Origin: Planctomycetota bacterium
GTDB lineage: Bacteria; Planctomycetota; UBA8108; JACQVS01
Length of the DNA stretch: 36,423 nt
Direction: 5' to 3'
Assembly (NCBI GenBank): GCA_028280485.1
Contig: JANQLS010000089.1
Location: 1-36,423, forward strand
This document shows, in pieces, positions 1-8,428 of this stretch; the stretch's first letter is position 1, and each line of letters begins with the position of its first letter. A program made the position numbers and the translations under genes. The notes beneath the pieces are model-generated. The model saw nothing but the letters and a program-made list of their open reading frames with translations. It was not told where the DNA came from and searched no databases.

Positions 1-20
1 TCCCGAGCGAGAGTCACATC

Positions 21-2501
21 TTAGTCCGTGGCTTTGGAAGCCAGGGTTTTATTTAAATAATTGAGTTCACCGTTCTCGAAATTAACGAGGGCGGTTTCAC
101 CGGGATTGACCTCTTTCGTCAAGATCATCTCGGACAAGGTATCTTCGATTTTATCTTCGATAATCCTACGGATTCCACGAGCGCCCTGACGTTCGTTGTA
201 ACCCAAAGAGATCATGTAATCCACCGCTTCATCTGAGATTTCCAGTTTAATATCTTTTTCATCCAGACGCTCAATGACCTTTTGTACTTCGAGGGTGAAG
301 ATCTTATGAACAGCTTCTTCACTTAAGAAATTGAAGAAGACGATCGCATCGAGGCGGTTCAAGAATTCGGGACGGAAGTGGTCGCCCAACTCTTGGTGAA
401 CAAACTTTTCTTGGGAGTGAGTAGTGTTGTTTTCAGAGTTTGAGCTGAAGCCCAAGCCTGATTGATCCAATGTACTTTTGACTCCCAAGTTTGAAGTCAT
501 GATGATGATCGTATTTTTAAAATCGATCACTCGGCCGAAGTTATCGGTGAGGCGTCCCTCTTCCATAATTTGAAGAAGGAGATTAGCAAAGTCAGGGTGT
601 GCCTTTTCAACTTCGTCAAGAAGAACAACCGAGTAGGGCTTACGACGAATCTTCTCGGTGAGTTGCCCACCTTCTTCGTAACCGACGTATCCAGGAGGAG
701 AACCGACCAACCTCGAAAGGTTGTGGCGCTCCATGAATTCCGACATATCGATCGAAATCAAAGCATCTTCGCTTCCGAAGAGGAAATTTGCTAATTCCTT
801 AGCTAAAAGTGTTTTTCCGACACCTGACGGACCGACGAAGATGAACGATCCCAAGGGACGGTTCGGATCCTTCAAACCGGCGCGCGATCGACGGATCGAT
901 TTTGCGACCACCTTCAAGGCTTTGTCTTGGGCGATCAAGGATTCCTGGAGCGTCTCTTCCATATGAACTAATCGCTCGAGTTCGCCTTCCTTCAAGTTGG
1001 CGACTGGGATACCGGTGATCTCAGAAATGGTGTCGGCGATGATGTCGGCGTTGACTTCACCGTCGATCTCTTTTGAGCTGTTCTTCCACTCATGAAGCTT
1101 GGTTTCACGATCGGATTTAAGACGTTCCACCGTATCCCGAATGCGTGCAGCGAGTTCGTAATCTTGAGAGTGAACGGCTTCATCTTTTTTCTCTTCGATG
1201 CGTTGGATCTCTTCTTCCATCGTGGTGAGATCTGGTGGCTTCGTACAGCGACTGATCCGTTCACGGGAGCAGGCTTCGTCGATGAGATCGATCGCTTTGT
1301 CAGGAAGGAAACGTCCTGAGATATAGCGACAGGAAAGATCTACCGCAGCTTGAATAGCATCGTCGGTGATTCGAATACGGTGGTGAGCTTCAAAGCCATC
1401 ACGCAGTCCGTGCAAGATTTCGACGGCTTCTTCCTTCGTCGGAGGATCGACGATGAGGGCCTGGAACCTACGTTCCATCGCACCATCTTTTTCGATGTGT
1501 TTTCTGAACTCGTCGAGAGTTGTCGCTCCAATACATTGGATCTCACCCCGAGAGAGTGGGGGTTTAAAAATGTTTGAAGCATCCAATGAACTTTCAGAAG
1601 CACCAGCGCCCATCATGATATGAATTTCATCGATGAACAGGATGATGTTTTTCGCTTCTTGAACTTCTTTGATAATCCCTTTAAGGCGCTTTTCGAATTC
1701 GCCCCGATATTTTGTGCCCGCTAAAACGGCAGCGAGATCCAAGCTGATCACGCGTTTGTTGAGCAAGGTTTCAGGGACTTCCCGATTGGAGATTCTTTGA
1801 GCCAAGCCTTCGACGATCGCCGTTTTTCCAACGCCGGGTTCACCGAGGACGACGGGATTATTTTTAGTTTTACGACTGAGGATTTGAACGATTCTCTGAA
1901 TCTCACGGAAGCGTCCGATGACGGGAGAGAGTTTATTTAGTTTCGCTTGTTCGGTGAGATCGATACTAAACGATTCCAATACACTCAGATTCGATTTTTG
2001 GGGAGGAGCGTAGTTGAATTTTTGATCGCTCGATCCTTCATCCCCTGAACCGCTGGGGCCTCCGCCCCGTAAGATGTTTTGAATTTCTTCGGCGAGTTGA
2101 AGAGGTTCGTGTCCCGTTTCACGCAAGATTTGGGGAGCCGAACCTTCCTCCTCGAGGATCACGCCCAAGAGAAGATGTTCCGTTCCGATATAAAAATGCC
2201 CGCAGCGAATCGCTTCATCACTGGCTAACTCTAAGCATTTTTTGGCGTGAGGAGAGAATGGGATGCCTTGTTTTTTCTCATCATCAGAATTCGTATCTTC
2301 GAGAGAGTCGATCACTCTTTTAAAGATGATTTCTGGATCCAAATTCGCTTTGACTAGAGATTGAACGGCTAAGCTATCTCGTTGAGCGAGGATCCCGTAA
2401 AGAAGATGCTCAGTTGAGACAAAACTATGAAGTCGTCTTTCAGCTTCATTGCCGGCGATGAGTAAAACTTTTTCAGCATTATCAGTGAATTTAATAGCCA
2501 A
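21..2501 (-). CDS. clpC: ATP-dependent Clp protease ATP-binding subunit ClpC
   Basis: Hsp100/Clp unfoldase that feeds substrates to ClpP in the cytoplasm. From the proposed start the order is: double Clp_N repeat (about 1-145), linker, AAA+ module 1 with Walker A GEPGVGKT (220-227) and Walker B ILFIDE (287-292), a UVR-containing middle region (about 427-470), AAA+ module 2 with Walker A GPSGVGKT (557-564) and Walker B VVLLDE (625-630), and the C-terminal D2-small domain. About 826 residues is normal for ClpC. The reading frame is open to 2585, but I chose the TTG at 2501: homology to ClpC begins right there (AIKFTDNAEKVL), and GGAGGAAAGGA lies upstream. The UVR region and single linker separate it from ClpB. 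It is transcribed away from the ATPase/TPR gene. No CIRCE or CtsR-like operator was recognised. Confidence 0.95.
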   Translation of the reverse strand: MAIKFTDNAEKVLLIAGNEAERRLHSFVSTEHLLYGILAQRDSLAVQSLVKANLDPEIIFKRVIDSLEDTNSDDEKKQGIPFSPHAKKCLELASDEAIRCGHFYIGTEHLLLGVILEEEGSAPQILRETGHEPLQLAEEIQNILRGGGPSGSGDEGSSDQKFNYAPPQKSNLSVLESFSIDLTEQAKLNKLSPVIGRFREIQRIVQILSRKTKNNPVVLGEPGVGKTAIVEGLAQRISNREVPETLLNKRVISLDLAAVLAGTKYRGEFEKRLKGIIKEVQEAKNIILFIDEIHIMMGAGASESSLDASNIFKPPLSRGEIQCIGATTLDEFRKHIEKDGAMERRFQALIVDPPTKEEAVEILHGLRDGFEAHHRIRITDDAIQAAVDLSCRYISGRFLPDKAIDLIDEACSRERISRCTKPPDLTTMEEEIQRIEEKKDEAVHSQDYELAARIRDTVERLKSDRETKLHEWKNSSKEIDGEVNADIIADTISEITGIPVANLKEGELERLVHMEETLQESLIAQDKALKVVAKSIRRSRAGLKDPNRPLGSFIFVGPSGVGKTLLAKELANFLFGSEDALISIDMSEFMERHNLSRLVGSPPGYVGYEEGGQLTEKIRRKPYSVVLLDEVEKAHPDFANLLLQIMEEGRLTDNFGRVIDFKNTIIIMTSNLGVKSTLDQSGLGFSSNSENNTTHSQEKFVHQELGDHFRPEFLNRLDAIVFFNFLSEEAVHKIFTLEVQKVIERLDEKDIKLEISDEAVDYMISLGYNERQGARGIRRIIEDKIEDTLSEMILTKEVNPGETALVNFENGELNYLNKTLASKATD

Positions 2502-2601
2502 GAGAGATGTTCCTTTCCTCCGGTTGCTAGTATCGCTGGGCTGATTCAGTGAAGTCCCACTGGCCCCCCATGATGGGGAGATCATGAATCGTCCCGTTGA
2601 A

Positions 2602-2629
2602 ATCTAACTCACACTGAGAGAATTGCCAA
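2602..2629 (-). promoter_or_regulatory. weak candidate promoter for clpC
   Basis: On the minus strand TTGGCA (2629-2624) and TTAGAT (2607-2602) are separated by 16 nt, about 100 nt before the clpC TTG start. The -35 is good, the -10 poor. A small hairpin (CCCCA-TCA-TGGGG, 2578-2566) lies in the presumed leader. Inference only. Confidence 0.22.
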
Positions 2630-2888
2630 AGTGCCCGCCACATTCCTCATAAGGGATTTCCGGAAGAAGTTTTCCTAATCCCTTATGAGATAAAGGCTCC
2701 CATTTAGAGCACTCAAAACTAAAAACATTTCCGGTCGAAAAGCTTAATAGAATCGGAACATTGCTGATCACGATTACCCATGGATGTGCGGTTTTTGGAC
2801 GGCTGGGATCACGTTGCCTGATCTGAGGGGTGTTGTATCTTTCATCAGACTCCTCTCGTTCTAGCGAGGAAAGCTTTGGTTCTTGCAT
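2604..2888 (-). CDS. small hypothetical protein upstream of clpC
   Basis: I do not recognise this frame. From an ATG at 2888 it encodes about 94 residues with an acidic, charged N-terminus and a more protein-like second half (a hydrophobic run WVIVISNVPILLSF followed by mixed residues). The frame stays open up to 2933, where it would overlap the start of the divergent ATPase gene; no start has a convincing ribosome binding site. If real it would be co-directional with clpC and lie about 100 bp upstream of it. It overlaps the best clpC promoter candidate, which argues mildly against it. It is the only sizeable frame in the 420-bp gap between clpC and the ATPase/TPR gene. Confidence 0.3.
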   Translation of the reverse strand: MQEPKLSSLEREESDERYNTPQIRQRDPSRPKTAHPWVIVISNVPILLSFSTGNVFSFECSKWEPLSHKGLGKLLPEIPYEECGGHFGNSLSVS

Positions 2889-2922
2889 TTCTTTAATAAA
2901 ACCACCATCCCCTTCGTAATTC

Positions 2923-5900
2923 ATGGATAACACTGCTCAACAAACTGTCCCGGCCGCCGGAGTTGTCGTTCCTGGGCGAGAGCTTCATTTGGTATTAGAT
3001 GGATTAAAGCGCTGGTACTCTCGAGTTTCGAATCCAGGGCCAAGGAGCATCTTAGGTTTACTCACCGGTGAGGCTGGTCTAGGCAAATCATTGATCGTGC
3101 GCTCGGTTCAACAGGCCTGTGATTCTTTAGAAATCCGCTGGGCATCGGCTCGTTGTCCTAAGCGAGCGACTGAACCCTTAGGTGTAATCCTCGATTGGAT
3201 CGATCAATTATTCGAAGAAGAGCAGGTGGAGCTCAATGAGATCGAGAAATCACTGCTCGCTCACTTAGCTTCAGATCAAGAAGTTACGCAAGCTGTCGAT
3301 CGAAGGCTTAAAAGCTTATCAGCAGGATTGGATCGATCGAGAACCGTCGATGCTCTCGCCTGCATGATTTTAAAAATCGCGAACGGCAAACCTCTCGTTT
3401 TGTTTTTAGAAGATCTTCAGTGGATCGATGGAGCATCCTTAGAAACCTTGATCGCGATGGCGAGGATTGCTCGTCAACGCTCCGGTGAAAATGGTTCTCA
3501 ACTTTTATTGATCGCTTCCTGTCGACCGAGTGAGCTTTCTCATGTCGCCCGAGCCTGTGAACTATTGAAATCACGTCATGTGAGTTTTGAAGTGAGCTTC
3601 AGGGGATACTCTCGGGATGACCTTCGCGATGCATCTACAAACTTTTTAAAAGACCAGCTTCCTCTTTCCTTACGAGAGGAGCTATACCAACGAGCCAGTG
3701 GAAATCTTCGGCTGGTTCACTGGGCCTTGCGTTCCGCTCGGCCCGGACGAAGACCCGGTACTTTTAATATCTATTGGCCTCACGGGCAAGCTCCCTTCCA
3801 ATTAGCCGAGCTGCTCGAACTGCGATATAAAAAATTGCTTCCGGTAGCCAAGTCGGTTTTGGCTCTCTTCAGCAGTACTGCTCGCCCCTTGAGCGTCGAT
3901 CAATTGAACCATCTCATCGAGCTCCTCGGCTCCGATCATCCCCTTTACAACCAAAGCCCCAACTACTTGGCTAAGGTTTGCTATTCCTTAGAACAAGAAG
4001 GTTGGCTCTGTCATCAGGGACGGAACTCAGATGAAATCATTTGGTCAGTGAATGGTCCAGAGGTGGCTGACTGGTTGGAGGACGCCTCAGAAAGCACGAT
4101 GGATATTCATACCGCTTTCGGGAAGAACCTTCTCCAACGCTCGGTTCAAGACCAAAATGCTGACTGGATCTTTGAAGCTCTCTATCACCTTGAAAAGGGG
4201 AACGATGCTCAGGCACGCTTGGATGCCGGCTTCCTGGCCGCTGAACTCGCTGAACGTCGTGGTGCTTTCAATCAAGCTCTGGAGATTCGAGACCGCATCT
4301 TGGAAGATCTCGAAGTTTTACCCTCGGATGAACTTATCCCCGTTTGTGAAAGCCAAGCTCGCCTTTTGGAATTGGCCGAGGTCTATCGAGAGGCGATCGA
4401 TATCTACCGAAGCTTAGCCGATGGTCACATGGGAGTGATCTCGCCCGAAGACCACGCCCGCTATTGTTTAAACATGGGGCAGATCTATCGTGCGATGCAG
4501 GCTCACTCTCAAGAAGCCAAAGCTTATGAGGAAGGAATTCAGGCCGTCGAACCTCCCTTGGACGGTCCATGTGTCTGGGATCTTTCCTTAGCGCTGGCTA
4601 GGAATTATTGGGAGAGAGGCCGTCGACGAGAAAGTGAGAAGATCTTTCATGAGGTAACTCAGCAACTCTTAGCTAAAGAGGGCGAGATCGGGAGTGATCA
4701 TCTGGGCTCTCTACGTTTGGCCCAAGAGAATGCTTATTGCCAAGGGGACCTCGAGCTCGCGTTTCAACTGGAGTCCCGTCGATTCGAACTTTCGAGGTTG
4801 CTGGGGAAAGTCGAAGACTTGGCCGAATCAGCTCAGAATCTTAGCCAGCTACACTGTCATAGTGGGGAAACAGAAAAGGCTGAGGATTTTCTCTTCGAAG
4901 CCTTGGACGCCGCGAGAAAATCGGGGAGCCGTTGTTTAGAGGCTCGCTTGGAAGCTGAGCACGGGCGACTTCTTCGAGGACGCCGAATGATGTCGGGCGC
5001 AGTTTCAAGCTTGGAGAGAAGTCGGCGAATGCTGAACGAGTTGGGTTTGGAAGAGGAAACCACACCCATCGTCGGAGATTTACTCTTTGAGAAACTGAAA
5101 ACTTATACCTTCGTCGAAGCTCTCACAGACCTCAGAACTTTTGTCCGTTTAAAATCCAACTCCAAAAATCAGGTTTTCGTACACTCAGTCTTCCCACCGG
5201 TTTATCAATGGTCCCGTGACCGTGAAGAGAAAATCGCGGAAATCCAAGAAAAAGCGGAAGCTTCTCGAAATGGCTTATCCGATAGCGATCTCCGACATCT
5301 TGGGGATTTGCTCTTAGAATCCGGTAAGACGAAGGAGGCTTGGAAGGCTTATAAGGAAGTGATGAAATCTCCCAAAGTCTCGGGAAATCCCATCGCCATG
5401 GCATTGACTCTTCAACGTTTGGGCCGTTGGATGCGTCTCAATGGTCATTATTCCGATGCCCTTCAGCGCTACGAAAAGAGCCTTGAATACCTAGGGCCCG
5501 TTTTGGAGAAATCCATTTTGGGTAAGGCGTATATCGAGGTGGGGGAATTGTTGACGATCCAAGGGAATCTCAAAGTGGGTTACAACTATTTGCTTCGAGC
5601 CCTGCGAATCTTTTTAGAGCTCGATGATCCTCTGGGTCTGTGTGAATCGTTTCTCGGCTTAGCGAAATTCTATAACATCGCTGGAATGAACTCAGAGGCT
5701 GAAGCATTCAGTCAGTGTGCTGCAGAGGTGAGTCACAATTCGGGCTTGATTCGAATTGAAGCGGAGGCTTCGAGAGTCAGAGGCTACGCTTTATGGCGTC
5801 TGGGACGCTCGGAAGAGTCGCGACAAGCCCTGATGAGAGCCGGCCAACTCTTCGAGCGTTTGGGCCTTGAGCGCGGTCAATCTTACTTGAAGCATGATCG

Positions 5901-6339
5901 GGCTTGGATGGCGTATCACTCCAATGATTTTGAACGAGCGATCGACTTGGCTCGAAGTGCATTAGAGTGGGCACGGGAAGTGGGGGACCAAACGATGATT
6001 GTCGACGCTCTCCACTTGGTAGGGGCTATCGATGGGCACCCTGAAAATCGAAATAAGAATTTTTTACGTAGTACCGAAGCCCTACAGCAAGCACTTGAAG
6101 GAGCGAAGGCACACCGACGAGCCCTCACGAGTCGATGGATTTTACAGACTCTAGCGGGTGTTTATGAGGGGAAAGGGAAGTCGGATTTCGCTCGTGAATA
6201 TGTTGTTGAAGAAGCGGCCGTCCTGAAAGCGATTAACAATCGAGTTCAGATCGAATTCTGGGAGGAGTACAGCCGGGAAGCTCGTCTCCGTGCCGGTAAT
6301 GCCGAGCTGCTGAAAGAGCTCGAAGAATCCCTTGTTTAA
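2923..6339 (+). CDS. AAA_16/STAND-like ATPase with long TPR-type tail
   Basis: A 1138-residue cytoplasmic protein with no signal peptide. The N-terminal ~280 residues form a P-loop ATPase of the AAA_16/STAND kind: PGRE opening (17-20), Walker A GEAGLGKS (49-56), Walker B-like LVLFLEDLQW (158-167). This is the architecture seen in MalT/LuxR-family and PknK-type signalling ATPases. A winged-helix-like segment may follow (about 290-390). The rest, about 430-1120, is alpha-helical with repeated A/G/L/Y-rich 34-40 residue units typical of degenerate TPRs (for example around 500, 640, 770, 830 and 880). No LuxR-type HTH, kinase or cyclase domain is visible, so the output is unknown; a protein-protein scaffold gated by nucleotide is the best inference. 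The ATG at 2923 has only a weak ribosome binding site. It is divergent from clpC. Confidence 0.85.
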   Translation: MDNTAQQTVPAAGVVVPGRELHLVLDGLKRWYSRVSNPGPRSILGLLTGEAGLGKSLIVRSVQQACDSLEIRWASARCPKRATEPLGVILDWIDQLFEEEQVELNEIEKSLLAHLASDQEVTQAVDRRLKSLSAGLDRSRTVDALACMILKIANGKPLVLFLEDLQWIDGASLETLIAMARIARQRSGENGSQLLLIASCRPSELSHVARACELLKSRHVSFEVSFRGYSRDDLRDASTNFLKDQLPLSLREELYQRASGNLRLVHWALRSARPGRRPGTFNIYWPHGQAPFQLAELLELRYKKLLPVAKSVLALFSSTARPLSVDQLNHLIELLGSDHPLYNQSPNYLAKVCYSLEQEGWLCHQGRNSDEIIWSVNGPEVADWLEDASESTMDIHTAFGKNLLQRSVQDQNADWIFEALYHLEKGNDAQARLDAGFLAAELAERRGAFNQALEIRDRILEDLEVLPSDELIPVCESQARLLELAEVYREAIDIYRSLADGHMGVISPEDHARYCLNMGQIYRAMQAHSQEAKAYEEGIQAVEPPLDGPCVWDLSLALARNYWERGRRRESEKIFHEVTQQLLAKEGEIGSDHLGSLRLAQENAYCQGDLELAFQLESRRFELSRLLGKVEDLAESAQNLSQLHCHSGETEKAEDFLFEALDAARKSGSRCLEARLEAEHGRLLRGRRMMSGAVSSLERSRRMLNELGLEEETTPIVGDLLFEKLKTYTFVEALTDLRTFVRLKSNSKNQVFVHSVFPPVYQWSRDREEKIAEIQEKAEASRNGLSDSDLRHLGDLLLESGKTKEAWKAYKEVMKSPKVSGNPIAMALTLQRLGRWMRLNGHYSDALQRYEKSLEYLGPVLEKSILGKAYIEVGELLTIQGNLKVGYNYLLRALRIFLELDDPLGLCESFLGLAKFYNIAGMNSEAEAFSQCAAEVSHNSGLIRIEAEASRVRGYALWRLGRSEESRQALMRAGQLFERLGLERGQSYLKHDRAWMAYHSNDFERAIDLARSALEWAREVGDQTMIVDALHLVGAIDGHPENRNKNFLRSTEALQQALEGAKAHRRALTSRWILQTLAGVYEGKGKSDFAREYVVEEAAVLKAINNRVQIEFWEEYSREARLRAGNAELLKELEESLV

Positions 6340-6485
6340 CGCTGTTTTTTCATGAATTTCCCATTAATTTCAGATTGAAAAAGTGGAATTTTCACCTCCG
6401 GGAAATCCCTAAATCTTCTGTTTAGAACATCTAATGAAATTGTTGATGGATTGTTGATAACATCTGAAAAAAAGCATTTGGGTTA

Positions 6486-6514
6486 TTGACATTCCCCCCC
6501 TCAACCTATATAGT
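6486..6514 (+). promoter_or_regulatory. near-consensus sigma-70 promoter
   Basis: TTGACA (6486-6491), a 17-nt spacer, and TATAGT (6509-6514). It is the best-matching promoter seen in the window. No credible protein gene follows; the predicted start of transcription, about 6521, falls at the 5' base of an RNA stem. Confidence 0.6.
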
Positions 6515-6520
6515 TTCATT

Positions 6521-6737
6521 TGTAACCGTAAATACAGACATCACAAGTCTATCTCTGCTCGGTTTCTTCAGAGTCTCTTTAAGGCTCAAAGTGATAACTG
6601 AGTCTCATTCAGTAAGAACTTCAGAATTTTCTGAGCTATCTACTGATCGAACGGTTACCCAATTTTGACTTTTCTTCATTTTTCTCTTCACTTCTTTTCT
6701 AAGGGCGTCATAACTCCTCTGTGACGTCCTTTTTTTA
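6521..6737 (+). ncRNA. candidate structured small RNA (6S-like fold)
   Basis: The segment starts about 7 nt after a TTGACA-17-TATAGT promoter and ends at a hairpin plus T-run. The 5' end GTAACCGT (6522-6529) is perfectly complementary to ACGGTTAC (6651-6658), closing the molecule. Inside is an unpaired bubble (6530-6556 and 6637-6650), then a stem 6557-6562/6631-6636, a 4x4 internal loop, a further stem 6567-6573/6620-6626 with one A-A mismatch, and an apical hairpin CTGA/TCAG (6598-6601/6609-6612). A closing stem, large central bubble and long terminal arm is the plan of 6S RNA, which mimics an open promoter. The ~140-nt folded part is shorter than typical 6S (about 180-200 nt). The family assignment is inference; the transcription unit itself is better supported. 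Confidence 0.45.
6703..6736 (+). terminator. rho-independent terminator
   Basis: Stem GGGCGTCA (6703-6710) with TGACGTCC (6722-6729, one G-U pair), 11-nt loop, followed directly by a 7-T run. It closes the small-RNA unit that begins near 6521. Confidence 0.7.
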
Positions 6738-6801
6738 TGCCCTGACAGAATCATTAAAGTTGAAACTTGCTCCTTCGGAGACAGTTTCAACCGTTCCGGC
6801 A

Positions 6802-7003
6802 ATTCTTCACTATGTCTTTGGCATAGCCCTGGCGGGCTGCGGCCTCCACTCCGCTAAACGTAGGCTCTGTGAGCCTAGGTTCGCGGCCGAGTTGATTCCC
6901 AACTCGGCAGAGTTCCTGTTACAACAAGCTCCTTCTGAGCCCTTCCAGCAATTATTCTTCACTATGTCTTTGGCATAGCCCTGGCGGGCTGCGGCCTCCA
7001 CTC
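6802..7003. repeat. 50-bp direct repeat pair
   Basis: Positions 6802-6851 and 6954-7003 are identical over 50 bp (ATTCTTCACTATGTCTTTGG... to ...GGCCTCCACTC) and lie 152 bp apart. Upstream similarity continues with indels (GCTCCTTC at about 6769 and 6929), so the duplicated unit was probably larger. The stretch codes for nothing recognisable. Confidence 0.85.
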
Positions 7004-7070
7004 TCTTGAGAGGCTCTGAATTTTTATCAAGCTTGGTTCCGGTGGGATTCCAATATAGTTGAAATACGGC

Positions 7071-7148
7071 CTTAACTAGCCCGAAGCGCTAGCGAGGGGC
7101 CTCTTCTAAATAGTGTTGGCCCCTCGCTAGCGCTTAGGGCTAGTTAAG
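7071..7148. repeat. 31-bp inverted repeat (palindromic element, AGCCCGAAGC type)
   Basis: Arms 7071-7101 and 7118-7148 match at 30 of 31 positions, with a 16-nt loop. Each arm opens CTTAACTAGCCC and contains AGCGCTAGCGAGGGG. It is the same family as the elements at 31061-31204 and 34332-34488. It lies about 115 bp before the start of the small membrane-protein gene. Confidence 0.85.
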
Positions 7149-7264
7149 TTGGAAGTCATTAAAACTCACAACCTCTCAGCAGAAGCTCTCCCGCATTCCC
7201 ACATATGGACAGTTAAAACTTGGGGGCTATTGGATGGAGCTTCGGTGGTAAGATGGGGACCATC

Positions 7265-7801
7265 ATGAATTCCCCACAACCCAGCCCTCAGTCTGATTTG
7301 AAGCGAAATAGCGGTTTACCGCAGGAACCCTCCACGAGTGCGATGTGGCTCCTCGTCTTACCGATCATGCTCTTAATTTTAGATCTCGGAGTTCTCCTGG
7401 CATGGGATAGTTTGAAGTCTGCCATCGGTAGCTGGCTTGGAGTGGAGCTGGGACTCCTCATTTTCCTGAATATCTTAGGGGGCTTCTTAGTACTCGAATA
7501 CCTGGAGACTCGAAATCGTCCTCCCAAGATGTTTTCCTGGTACTACCGGCTACCTCTTGGAGTTCGTTCTGAAAGAATCGATACCTCTCCACCTCAAGTG
7601 AGCGGGTTCTTTGGGTATTGGAAGTTTATCTTAATACTCACCTTAGGATTCTTTATCGCCGAGAATTTCCTCTTTCCCCTCTTTTTACCCCCGGCTTGGG
7701 GAGTAGCGGTGGATATCGCGATGGTCGGAGTGATTATTTGGTGTCGATTTGCTCTCCGAAATTTCATTCATTCGATCTTTGGCCGAAAAGCTCTAGGTTA
7801 A
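7265..7801 (+). CDS. four-helix hypothetical membrane protein
   Basis: About 178 residues; family not recognised. After a Pro/Ser/Gln-rich polar N-terminus (1-26) there are four hydrophobic helices at roughly 27-47, 56-78, 119-140 and 144-163. A polar segment of about 40 residues (79-118) separates the two pairs, and a basic C-terminus follows. There is no signal cleavage site, and the charge pattern does not fix topology. The frame is open from a TTG at 7220, and a second ATG lies at 7253; I prefer the ATG at 7265 because GGGGA precedes it. It stands alone between two candidate non-coding RNA genes, so context gives no function. Confidence 0.7.
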   Translation: MNSPQPSPQSDLKRNSGLPQEPSTSAMWLLVLPIMLLILDLGVLLAWDSLKSAIGSWLGVELGLLIFLNILGGFLVLEYLETRNRPPKMFSWYYRLPLGVRSERIDTSPPQVSGFFGYWKFILILTLGFFIAENFLFPLFLPPAWGVAVDIAMVGVIIWCRFALRNFIHSIFGRKALG

Positions 7802-7889
7802 GGCTGAGATATTAGTTAGGGATTGAGTCTTATCCGACTTGGCGATGATAAATAATACTTTATTTGAAAAAGAAATTGGATGCCCCGAG

Positions 7890-7917
7890 TTGACGGGAAG
7901 ATATCATCCGATAATAT
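7890..7917 (+). promoter_or_regulatory. candidate sigma-70 promoter
   Basis: TTGACG (7890-7895), a 16-nt spacer, and TAATAT (7912-7917). It points into a gap with no protein-coding frame but with several strong RNA hairpins, starting at 7931. Confidence 0.5.
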
Positions 7918-7923
7918 TGACTC

Positions 7924-8403
7924 TGATCGAAGGCTTTGATTTTTAGCTGTATCACTCTCGATTTTCAGTGATAGATATCCAGAGCTAAATAAACAGAACT
8001 AACTAATCAAAGCCTGAATCATTCCTAGGACTTTTACTGGCTGCCCTTACTGGTGAGTTAGGATCTTCAATCTGCCCAACAGATAGAGATAAGTTTTAGG
8101 TGGGGACCCGTTCTTTAAAAAAGAATCATTAATGATTTTAAGAAAGAACTCTTAGTGAAGTGGATTTCATTCCGTGTATTTCATGAAGTGAATTCACCAC
8201 TTCCGAATTATGTCTTCGTCTTTCATTTTTCACTTCATTCTTGAGAGTCTTGATGGACTTTCATTGGGGGCTCGAGATGAGTGACGAAAACTCAGAATTC
8301 GATTCACTCTTAAGCTGTGCAACATGACTTTTGAGTGAGCGCAAATCCTTCGACCCGACCCGAAATTCCCCATTAAATCCCCCTAATCGGGTTGGGTCTT
8401 TTT
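7924..8403 (+). ncRNA. candidate long structured non-coding RNA (~480 nt)
   Basis: It is bounded by a promoter at 7890-7917 and a strong terminator at 8353-8403, with no open frame of 60 codons or more on either strand. Visible stems: an 11-bp perfect outer stem 7931-7941/8005-8015 enclosing 7-bp stems 7942-7948/7983-7989 and 7950-7956/7967-7973; 8110-8116/8143-8149 enclosing the perfect palindrome AATCATTAATGATT (8124-8137); 8157-8163/8197-8203 enclosing 8166-8170/8183-8187; 8243-8249/8256-8262 with a 6-nt loop; and 8279-8284/8304-8309. I looked for tmRNA, RNase P and SRP signatures and found none. An mRNA trailer of the membrane-protein gene is an alternative, but the separate promoter argues for an independent transcript. 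Confidence 0.4.
8353..8403 (+). terminator. strong rho-independent terminator
   Basis: ACCCGACCCGA (8353-8363) pairs with TCGGGTTGGGT (8387-8397, one G-U), followed by CTTTTT. The T-run is on the plus strand, so it ends a plus-strand transcript rather than the minus-strand lipoprotein gene. An AT-rich 9-bp stem (8399-8407/8415-8423) just beyond could serve the minus strand. Confidence 0.75.
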
Positions 8404-8428
8404 AAACTCTCAATGTTTAAAAAGAGGC

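Noticed and set aside
21..2585. ClpC start at ATG 2585
   Set aside because: The extra 28 residues are Ser/Pro/Gly-rich without homology; the TTG at 2501 has a proper ribosome binding site and starts the conserved domain.
6721..7001. Frames of 60-85 codons on both strands around the 50-bp duplication
   Set aside because: They run through the terminator and the repeat; both strands open by chance.
7924..8403. tmRNA or RNase P RNA for the long structured region
   Set aside because: No tRNA-like acceptor ends or tag frame, and no P4 (GAGGAAAGTCC-like) core.
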